This document shows, piece after piece, positions 1-5,017 of a stretch of DNA of 5,017 nt (the stretch's first letter is position 1; each line of letters opens with the position of its first letter). A model generated the notes under the pieces. That model worked only from the letters and a program-made list of their open reading frames with translations. It had not been told where the DNA came from and did not search any database. The translations under genes were made by a program, and so were the position numbers. The stretch is from Acidobacteriota bacterium (lineage in GTDB: Bacteria; Acidobacteriota; Blastocatellia; Pyrinomonadales; Pyrinomonadaceae): the NCBI GenBank assembly GCA_963169175.1, contig CAUJFK010000241.1, forward strand, positions 1 to 5,017. The letters run 5' to 3'.

Positions 1-57
1 CGCGATCTCTTGACCGACCCCGACCACGCCGTAAACGACGTGGCTAAGTGCCGCTAG
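1..57 (+). CDS. Possible 3' end of a gene entering from the left (partial)
   Basis: An open frame runs from the first base to a TAG at 55-57 and reads RDLLTDPDHAVNDVAKCR. Fifteen of its 18 sense codons end in G or C, which is coding-like. The other two forward frames also close within about 45 bases, so openness alone is weak support. The peptide is too short to assign a family or function. The next gene starts 94 bases later on the same strand. This could equally be non-coding sequence. Confidence 0.28.
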   Translation, partial: RDLLTDPDHAVNDVAKCR

Positions 58-151
58 ACGGGGAAGCGGAGATAGAAATGCTTGCATCAGCAGATAATGG
101 CTGTGCAATGTGACGGATTAGGATAATTGTGGCACGTAAGGGGAATAGTAC

Positions 152-796
152 ATGAGTTCATATGCCGAGTACGAGCAGCTTAGTAATGATGAGCTTCTAG
201 CTGAATTGCAGCGCCTGAAAACATCTACCGTGCGGCTCGAAGGTTTAGACCGCAAGGATGTTGAGGCCTTGCAAATGGCGTTAAAAGCTAGCGAGGAATC
301 CTTGGCGCGTACGGAATCATTAATGTCCGTACTGAACGAAAGAAGGAGGGAAGCTCAGAATCGACTCTCTGAAACGCAGAATGAGTATATGGATTTCCTT
401 GGAGAGCTTGCGGGCAATCGCGAAGCAGCCGGTGAGATTTTGCATGAGATTTACCGGGAAGTGGATCTGGAGCCTGGCTCAGCCAAATACTTCGTACAGC
501 AGGGCCACATTCTTTGGAAACAAGGAAAGCGTGAGCGAGCGTTGTTGTTCTTCAACAAGGGACTTCCTGAACATAGAGAAGAAATCTGGTCGAATGATGA
601 TGCAATCACAGCCATGAACCGCGGCAATTTACAACTTGAACTGGGCAACGTTGAGGAAGGTCTTAAGGATCTTCAGCTCGCCGCTGAAATCAATCCGAAT
701 CTGCCAATCATTCCACTCTGGACTATGTCTTCATTAGTGCAGGAAGCCATGCTAAATGCCTATCTGCGTAAAGGTGCCATAGAGCCAGAAGAATGA
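152..796 (+). CDS. Coiled-coil and TPR-repeat protein, function unknown
   Basis: Encodes a 214-residue protein that I do not recognise as a named family. No signal peptide or membrane segment is visible, so it is probably cytoplasmic. Residues about 34-80 are charged and heptad-like (ALKASEESLARTESLMSVLN region), which suggests a coiled coil. Residues about 111-142 and 150-183 look like two tetratricopeptide repeats: the first has the A-x-x-x-x-x-G-x-x-x-x-x-x-G-K-x-x-x-A-L-x-x-F pattern, and the second has NRGNLQLELGNVEEGLKDL and ends in NPN. TPRs usually mediate protein-protein contacts, so a scaffold or adaptor role is an inference. The start is supported by a purine-rich AAGGGGA at 138-144, seven bases before the ATG. 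The stop lies only 13 bases before the relic start codon at 810, so this gene may once have been cotranscribed with a reductase-ligase gene. Its codon use is more mixed and AT-richer at third positions than that of the large gene downstream. Confidence 0.82.
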   Translation: MSSYAEYEQLSNDELLAELQRLKTSTVRLEGLDRKDVEALQMALKASEESLARTESLMSVLNERRREAQNRLSETQNEYMDFLGELAGNREAAGEILHEIYREVDLEPGSAKYFVQQGHILWKQGKRERALLFFNKGLPEHREEIWSNDDAITAMNRGNLQLELGNVEEGLKDLQLAAEINPNLPIIPLWTMSSLVQEAMLNAYLRKGAIEPEE

Positions 797-809
797 GAGT
801 TTAAGATAG

Positions 810-938
810 ATGAAATTGTCACCAACCGAAATTTTTAAGGGCAAGACGATCTTCCACGTTGGTACGACGGTGTGCGGAGCACACCAGATAACTTTAGCTA
901 CACATGGAGCTGAGCGGAATGTGTTGGAAGTTGAATGA
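810..938 (+). pseudogene. Relic 5' end of a second acyl reductase-ligase gene
   Basis: An ATG at 810 opens a 42-codon frame ending in TGA at 936-938. Its first 12 residues, MKLSPTEIFKGK, are identical to the start of the large gene at 1698, and the next six (TIFHVG versus KIFFIG) are similar. Over the first 54 bases I count 44 identities. All three differences within the first 12 codons are synonymous third-position changes. Homology fades around 865-870, in the middle of the Rossmann glycine motif, where repeat L begins. The rest of the frame is translated repeat and unlikely to be a functional peptide. The glycine motif is broken (GTTVCG instead of GGTGFVG). The pattern suggests the remnant of a paralogue that was once selected as coding sequence and was then truncated by, or deleted next to, the REP/RAYT module. 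Translation of a 42-residue peptide cannot be excluded. Confidence 0.72.
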
Positions 939-967
939 ACGAGATGAGCGTGTGTAACACGCGGCAT
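865..967 (+). repeat. REP-like structured unit, copy L (left of transposase gene)
   Basis: This is the first of three related ~103-base units. It contains three hairpins. The outer stem is 869-875 with 879-885 (GGTGTGC / GCACACC, loop GGA, perfect). The middle stem is 900-905 with 919-924 (ACACAT / ATGTGT, 13-base loop); extending it meets one T-T mismatch. The inner stem is 948-953 with 957-962 (GCGTGT / ACACGC, loop GTA). It aligns end to end with copy R with only one base of length difference and high identity. It ends eight bases before the transposase start codon, so the inner hairpin lies just upstream of that gene's ribosome binding site. Confidence 0.85.
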
Positions 968-975
968 AGGACAAG

Positions 976-1410
976 ATGTCACATACGAGATTTTTGTATC
1001 ACATTGTTTTCAGGACGAAAGGTGGCAAACCATTGATCGGGGCGTCATGGGAAAGCGAAATGCACAAATATCTCGGCGGAATTGTAAAAGGTTGGAAAGG
1101 TATTGCTATCGAGATAAACGGCATGCCGGATCACGTACATTTGCTTATATTTATCGTCCCTTGCGATTTTCCGGCGTTCATGCGCGAATTGAAGGCGGGT
1201 TCCTCAAAATGGGCTAAACGACATAATCCTAATTTTGCATGGCAGCGGCGGTATGGAGCATTTACCGTTAGCCCGTCGGTCGCGGATAAGGTGAGAGCGT
1301 ATATCAGGAACCAGAAGAATCATCACGCCGGACAGTCATTTGAAGATGAGTATCTTGAATTATTAGAGAAGCATAGCGTTGAATTTGACCGTCAATATTT
1401 GTGGGATTAA
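976..1410 (+). CDS. IS200/IS605-like Y1 (HUH) transposase, REP-associated type (RAYT-like)
   Basis: A 144-residue protein of the Y1_Tnp family (PF01797 type), full length for single-domain enzymes of this group. These act as dimers on single-stranded DNA, recognising hairpins and cleaving through a 5'-phosphotyrosine. Visible motifs are the HUH metal-binding pair H53 and H55 in PDHVHLL, and the catalytic helix with Y109 followed by Q113 (YIRNQ), then H116 and H117. Also present are the N-terminal YHIVFRTK strand, the AWQRRYGAF segment and a C-terminal VEFDRQYLW tail, both typical of this subgroup as I remember it. All catalytic residues are present, so it looks intact. The start is an ATG preceded by AGGA at 968-971, four bases upstream. 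The gene sits between direct repeats L and R, the likely substrates or relatives of its substrates. No tnpB or other cargo gene accompanies it. The alternative name is simply IS200-like TnpA; RAYT status rests on the surrounding repeats. Confidence 0.92.
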   Translation: MSHTRFLYHIVFRTKGGKPLIGASWESEMHKYLGGIVKGWKGIAIEINGMPDHVHLLIFIVPCDFPAFMRELKAGSSKWAKRHNPNFAWQRRYGAFTVSPSVADKVRAYIRNQKNHHAGQSFEDEYLELLEKHSVEFDRQYLWD

Positions 1411-1453
1411 TGCCGCGAAACAACGAAAACAGAATGATGAAAGGTAAATACAG

Positions 1454-1557
1454 CGACGGTGTGCGGAGCACATCAAATAGCTTTAGCTACACATGCAGCG
1501 TAGCGGAATGTGTAGAAATGTCGAACGATCGAGATAAGCGTGTGAAACACGCGGCAT
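1454..1557 (+). repeat. REP-like structured unit, copy R (right of transposase gene)
   Basis: This direct copy of unit L lies 43 bases after the transposase stop. The outer stem is 1458-1464 with 1468-1474 (loop GGA, one G-T pair). A small palindrome, TAGCTTTAGCTA, lies at 1478-1489. The middle stem is 1487-1494 with 1508-1515 (CTACACAT / ATGTGTAG, perfect, 13-base loop). The inner stem is 1538-1543 with 1547-1552 (GCGTGT / ACACGC, loop GAA). The stretch between the middle and inner hairpins (1516-1537) is the least conserved part. A GTAG tetranucleotide, the kind recognised by RAYTs upstream of hairpins in the known systems, closes the middle stem at 1512-1515. Confidence 0.85.
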
Positions 1558-1574
1558 GAATCTGACGCGTTTGG

Positions 1575-1676
1575 TGCCGCGTGTTACCACACGCTCGGAC
1601 CGTTTGCGTATACGGTCTACAGGTTACGCTTCGCTTCACCTGTAGCTAAAGCTATTTCGCGTGCTCCGCACGCTGG
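1575..1676 (-). repeat. REP-like structured unit, copy T (inverted)
   Basis: This third copy is in opposite orientation to L and R, and only 17 bases separate it from R. It shares a 17-base exact inverted match with R (1641-1657 against 1475-1491). On the plus strand the hairpins are 1579-1584 with 1589-1594 (GCGTGT / ACACGC, loop TACC), 1617-1624 with 1638-1645 (CTACAGGT / ACCTGTAG, 13-base loop) and 1659-1664 with 1668-1673 (GCGTGC / GCACGC, loop TCC). It also has an extra perfect stem, 1598-1603 with 1612-1617 (GACCGT / ACGGTC), whose last base is shared with the middle stem. Sequence changes relative to R fall in pairs that preserve the stems. It ends 21 bases before the start codon of the next gene. 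Confidence 0.85.
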
Positions 1677-1697
1677 ATGAAATACGATTGGGAAGTA

Positions 1698-4600
1698 ATG
1701 AAATTATCACCAACAGAAATATTTAAGGGCAAGAAGATTTTCTTCATCGGCGGGACCGGGTTTGTGGGGAAGGTTACGTTGTCGATGCTGCTGTGTAATT
1801 TTCCGGATATTGGGAAGGTTTATGCGACGGTGCGGGCGCGGGATGAGAATGAGTCGCGCGTGCGGTTTTGGACATCGATAGTCACTTCGCCGACGTTTGA
1901 TCCGTTGCGGGAGAAGTATGGGGATGGGTTTGAGGCGTTTATAAAGTCGAAGGTCGTGCCGGTTAATGGGGATGTTGGGAATGAGTTTCTTGGCTTCGAT
2001 GAAAAAGAGGCGAAGAAGATAATGAAAGACACCGACATCATTATTAATGGTGCCGGTAATGTGACTTTTAACCCGCCGCTGGAATCAGCTTTGCGGACGA
2101 ATGTCGTTGGGTCGAACAACATTATCAAGATGGCGCGGATGATGAAGAAGCCGCGGCTTGTGCATGTTTCGACTTGTTTTGTGGCGGGCGAGCGTTCGGG
2201 GGCGATCTGGGAAAACGAGCTGGTCGTTGGCTATTTTCCGCGAAAGCGTGAGTTGGTCGGGACTACTTTTGATGTGAACCGCGAGGTCGAGGATTGCGCA
2301 CGTTTGAGCGAGCAGGCGCGACAGGAAGCGGACGACGCGGTGCAGATAGCGAAGTTTCGTGAGGCCGCCCGCAACCGTTTCATCGAAGAAGGCCGTGATC
2401 CGGATGATGAATCGGAATTGAAATCGGCGATTTTCCGCGAACGCAAAATGTGGATCCGCGAACGGACGACCGAACTCGGTGCCGAGCGTGCGGAATATTG
2501 GGGCTGGACAAATATTTATACATATTCGAAATCGCTTGCAGAGCAGATAATCGCGCAGCAGGACGACATCGTAAAAATTTTGGTGCGGCCGTCGATAGTT
2601 GAATCGTCGAATCAATATCCGTTTGCGGGCTGGAACGAAGGGTTTACGACAACCGCCCCGCTTATCCTCATCGCCCTGCGCGGACAGCCGATAATTCCAG
2701 TTAATGAGAAGCTGATATTGGATGTTATCCCGGTCGATATGGTCTCGGGATCGATATTGGCGGCGGCGATGAACGCGTTGGTTGATGACGATCCGCCTTT
2801 GGTGTTTCAGGCGTCGTCGGGCGATTCGAACCCGAACGATATGAAGCGGATCGTCGGGCTTGTGGGTTTGTACAAACGGCGGCACTTTGACGAAAAAGAG
2901 ACGGGAAACAAGATCGTAAATAAGCTGGCCGGCATGGTTGAAACGCAGACGGTCAAGCAGCGGACGTACGAACTCACCTCGGCACCGATGCTGAACAAGC
3001 TTGCAAAACGAGCGGACGACCTAATGGACCGTGCTACTCCGCGATGGGGCGGCGGGCGAATCGGCAACATTATTTCCGATCTGAAAAAGACCACCGAAGA
3101 TTTCAAACGCACAACGCAGGAGACGATGGACGCGTTTGCGATGTTCAAACCGTTTATGATCGATAACGAATATCTTTATCGGTCGGACAATGTTCGGGCG
3201 TTGATGTCGATCGTAAAAGAGAAAGAGAAACATCTGCTGCCGTGGTATCCGGAAAAGCTTGATTGGTACGACTATTGGCTGAATGTTCATTTTCCCGGAA
3301 TGCGGAAATGGGTGCTGCCGACGCTTGAGGAAGAGTTGAAGCTGCAGGAAAAGCGTTCGCACACTTATCGCGATCTGCTCGATCTGTTTGATACGTCGGT
3401 CAAGCGCTTTCCGACCCGGGTTGCAATGCGGATCGAACGGAACGGGCGAAAGGAGCAATATACATTTGAGGACGTACGGGAATTGACTCTGCGTGCGGCC
3501 GGTTTTTTTGCGGCGAATGGAATCAAGCCGGGTGAACGTGTGATCCTTTTCTCGAATAACATGCCCGAATGGGGGATAACTTACTTCGGGATTTTGAAGG
3601 CGGGCGCGACGGCGATTCCGATCGATCCGGCGAGCTCGGTTCAAGAGATCAAGAGATTTATTGAAGCAGGTGAGGCCGCAGCAGTTGTAATAAGCCCGAA
3701 ACTGATGGACGAGAATTCCGATTTGTCCGTCGATCTGGTTTTTGGCGGAAAGGAAATTCCGATTTGGACGTTTGACGAAATCTTCGAGATGCCCAGCGAA
3801 ATTGAGGAAGCGACACGTCATGCTTTGCTGCCGCCAAAGGTGTTGAGCAACGCGGTTGCGTCGCTGATATTCACTTCCGGTACGACCGGCAAGCCAAAGG
3901 CCGTGATGCTGTCGCATAAGAACTTTACGAACATGATCTCGATGCTGTCAAGCGTGTTGGACATGGACCTGACGGACGGCGTTTTGTCGGTGCTGCCGAT
4001 GCATCATACTTTTGAATTTTCGGCCGGATTTCTGACGCCGTTTGCGAACGGAACTCAGATCACATATTTGAACGAACTGACCGCCGACGACCTTTCGCGG
4101 ACGATCGAGAACGGGCATGTGACCGGCATGGTCGGTGTTCCGGCGTTATGGGAAATGCTTCACCGGCGGATAAAAACGCGGCTTCGTGAACGCGGCGATT
4201 GGATAGCCGACCTTGCCGATAACATGATCGAATTCAACGCATGGATACGCGACAACACGCCGTTCAATCTTGGCCCGATCGTGTTTTTCCCGATCCATCA
4301 GGGAATGGGCGGCAAAATGCGTTATCTGATCTCCGGCGGTTCGGCATTGAGCGAAAAGGTGCAGAAAGATCTTCACGGGCTTGGGTTTACGGTACTCGAA
4401 GGCTACGGATTGACTGAATCATCGCCTGTTCTTACCGTAGCTCGGCCGGGGAATAAATTGCTTCGCGGAAGTGTCGGCAAACCGCTGCCGGGTGTTGAGG
4501 TCAAGATCGATAACCCGGATGACAACGGTGTCGGCGAAGTGCTGGCACGCGGGCAAAATGTGATGCTCGGCTATTACAACAACGAAGAGGCGACCGAGGC

Positions 4601-5017
4601 CGTTTTGCAAGATCGCTGGCTCCGGACGGGCGATCTTGGCCGAATCGACGACGATGGAAATCTGTTTATTGTTGGCAGGTCAAAGGATGTCATCATCGAT
4701 TCGAACGGGAAGAATATTTATCCAGACGAGATCGAAGATCTGTACAGCAAGTCAGGGTTTATCAAAGAGTTGAGCGTTGTCGGCTTGCCGGACGACGATG
4801 GCGGCGAAAAGATCGCTTCGCTCGTTGTGCCGGATTATGAACACGACATTGCATTAACCCGCGCCGAGGTAAATAAAAAGATCGATGGACATTTTCGCGA
4901 AGTGTCCGCGGGCATTCCGTTTTTCAAACGCGTAAAGGTGCTTCACATCACGCCGTTCGAATTGCCGCGAACGGCAACGCGGAAAGTAAAACGGCCTGAG
5001 GTCGTCGAGATGCTTCA
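1698..5017 (+). CDS. Fatty acyl-CoA reductase fused to long-chain acyl-CoA/acyl-ACP synthetase (3' end outside window)
   Basis: The frame is open for 1106 codons and runs off the right edge. Residues ~10-390 are an extended SDR of the fatty acyl reductase type (NAD_binding_4). It has the NAD(P) motif GGTGFVG at 18-24, NGAGNVTF at 117-124, HVSTCFVAG at 156-164, the catalytic Y274-x3-K278 (GWTNIYTYSKSLAEQ context) and RPSIVESS at 298-304. A charged helical stretch lies at 183-265. Residues ~425-545 resemble the FAR C-terminal region (FKPF, LDWYDYW, PGMRKWVLP). Residues ~552-1106 are an ANL adenylating enzyme: TSGTTGKPK at 726-734, LPMHHT at 766-771, YGLTE at 903-907, TGDLG at 977-981, GRSKDVI at 993-999, and LPRTATRK with the probable catalytic Lys at 1096. 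The inferred reaction is fatty acid to acyl-AMP to acyl thioester, then NAD(P)H reduction to aldehyde or alcohol, for alkyl lipids. Start: ATG 1698, because the relic at 810 begins identically; GGGAAG lies just upstream with tight spacing. An in-frame ATG at 1677 would add seven residues. Carrier or acyltransferase domains could follow beyond the window. Confidence 0.93.
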   Translation, partial: MKLSPTEIFKGKKIFFIGGTGFVGKVTLSMLLCNFPDIGKVYATVRARDENESRVRFWTSIVTSPTFDPLREKYGDGFEAFIKSKVVPVNGDVGNEFLGFDEKEAKKIMKDTDIIINGAGNVTFNPPLESALRTNVVGSNNIIKMARMMKKPRLVHVSTCFVAGERSGAIWENELVVGYFPRKRELVGTTFDVNREVEDCARLSEQARQEADDAVQIAKFREAARNRFIEEGRDPDDESELKSAIFRERKMWIRERTTELGAERAEYWGWTNIYTYSKSLAEQIIAQQDDIVKILVRPSIVESSNQYPFAGWNEGFTTTAPLILIALRGQPIIPVNEKLILDVIPVDMVSGSILAAAMNALVDDDPPLVFQASSGDSNPNDMKRIVGLVGLYKRRHFDEKETGNKIVNKLAGMVETQTVKQRTYELTSAPMLNKLAKRADDLMDRATPRWGGGRIGNIISDLKKTTEDFKRTTQETMDAFAMFKPFMIDNEYLYRSDNVRALMSIVKEKEKHLLPWYPEKLDWYDYWLNVHFPGMRKWVLPTLEEELKLQEKRSHTYRDLLDLFDTSVKRFPTRVAMRIERNGRKEQYTFEDVRELTLRAAGFFAANGIKPGERVILFSNNMPEWGITYFGILKAGATAIPIDPASSVQEIKRFIEAGEAAAVVISPKLMDENSDLSVDLVFGGKEIPIWTFDEIFEMPSEIEEATRHALLPPKVLSNAVASLIFTSGTTGKPKAVMLSHKNFTNMISMLSSVLDMDLTDGVLSVLPMHHTFEFSAGFLTPFANGTQITYLNELTADDLSRTIENGHVTGMVGVPALWEMLHRRIKTRLRERGDWIADLADNMIEFNAWIRDNTPFNLGPIVFFPIHQGMGGKMRYLISGGSALSEKVQKDLHGLGFTVLEGYGLTESSPVLTVARPGNKLLRGSVGKPLPGVEVKIDNPDDNGVGEVLARGQNVMLGYYNNEEATEAVLQDRWLRTGDLGRIDDDGNLFIVGRSKDVIIDSNGKNIYPDEIEDLYSKSGFIKELSVVGLPDDDGGEKIASLVVPDYEHDIALTRAEVNKKIDGHFREVSAGIPFFKRVKVLHITPFELPRTATRKVKRPEVVEML

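Larger units (their letters stand above)
865..1676 (+). mobile_element. REP/RAYT-type module: Y1 transposase gene with three structured repeats
   Basis: The module consists of direct repeat L (865-967), the Y1 transposase gene (976-1410), direct repeat R (1454-1557) and inverted repeat T (1575-1676). Arrangement and hairpin content resemble REP-associated tyrosine transposase loci, in which a single-copy HUH transposase gene is bordered by short hairpin-forming repeats. The units here are longer than classical 20-40 base REPs and carry three hairpins each. No conventional terminal inverted repeats or short target duplication were found, as expected for Y1 enzymes. The minimal mobile unit could be L-gene-R alone, with T as an additional solo copy. 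The module separates the relic at 810 from the intact gene at 1698. Confidence 0.7.

Noticed and set aside
24..38. Fifteen bases (CCACGCCGTAAACGA) identical to a conserved part of bacterial 16S rRNA
   Set aside because: The flanks do not match: the expected upstream ATTAGATACCCTGGTAGT context is missing and the downstream sequence differs. Treated as a chance match or part of the possible coding tail at 1-57.
93..127. Two GATAAT hexamers (93-98 and 122-127) as possible -10 elements for the TPR gene
   Set aside because: Neither has a convincing -35 box at 16-18 bases upstream, so no promoter is called; the second is the better positioned of the two.
797..870. Target-site duplication caused by module insertion as the reason for the matching starts at 810 and 1698
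   Set aside because: Y1 transposases do not generate target duplications, and the two copies differ at 10 of 54 aligned bases with silent changes, too diverged for a simple duplication on insertion.
752..982. Minus-strand frame of 76 codons across the relic and repeat L
   Set aside because: It runs through repeat sequence and the antisense of the relic; no ribosome site or family features support it.
865..1676. CRISPR array or integron attC sites as an explanation for the repeated palindromic units
   Set aside because: There are only three units, of ~103 bases, in mixed orientation, without regular spacers, cas genes, an integrase or cassette structure. The Y1 transposase gene between them supports REP/RAYT instead.
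2085..2885. Minus-strand open frame of 266 codons opposite the reductase domain
   Set aside because: Antisense shadow of a clear coding frame. The product is rich in Arg, His and Pro with no domain pattern, and the sense strand carries the FAR motifs throughout.
3021..3917. Minus-strand open frame of 298 codons opposite the FAR C-terminal and ANL N-terminal regions
   Set aside because: Same reasoning: a low-complexity Arg/His/Gln-rich product with no recognisable motif, opposite a well-supported gene.

Overview
The window is bacterial: compact genes, a Shine-Dalgarno-type site, and a single-domain Y1 transposase. Base composition is moderate. A plant-type fatty acyl reductase fused to an AMP-forming ligase, next to a small Y1 transposase of the REP-associated kind, would fit Acidobacteriota (perhaps the Blastocatellia/Pyrinomonadaceae side). 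That placement is inference from style and gene content, not demonstrated.

Layout: (1) bases 1-57 may hold the last 18 codons of a gene that enters from the left. (2) 152-796 encodes a 214-residue soluble protein with a coiled coil and two TPR-like repeats. (3) Thirteen bases after its stop, at 810, lies a relic of the first ~18 codons of a gene closely related to the large gene at 1698; the homology stops where a repeat begins. (4) 865-1676 is a REP/RAYT-type module: a 144-residue Y1 (HUH) transposase gene between two direct copies (L and R) of a ~103-base structured unit, followed by a third copy (T) in inverted orientation. All three copies keep the same three hairpins, and paired substitutions keep the stems intact. 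(5) 1698-5017, running off the right edge, is one long open frame of at least 1106 codons. It joins a fatty acyl-CoA reductase (Rossmann SDR plus FAR C-terminal region) to a long-chain acyl-CoA/acyl-ACP synthetase of the ANL superfamily.

Together: the large gene probably activates a fatty acid through an acyl-adenylate and reduces the resulting acyl thioester to an aldehyde or alcohol in one polypeptide, as would suit wax, ether-lipid or other alkyl-lipid synthesis. The TPR gene and the relic at 810 suggest that the TPR gene once stood directly upstream of a reductase-ligase gene. The RAYT module now occupies that junction and ends 21 bases before the start codon of the surviving gene. The most unusual points are the covarying three-hairpin unit and the synonymously diverged duplicate start of the reductase-ligase gene.
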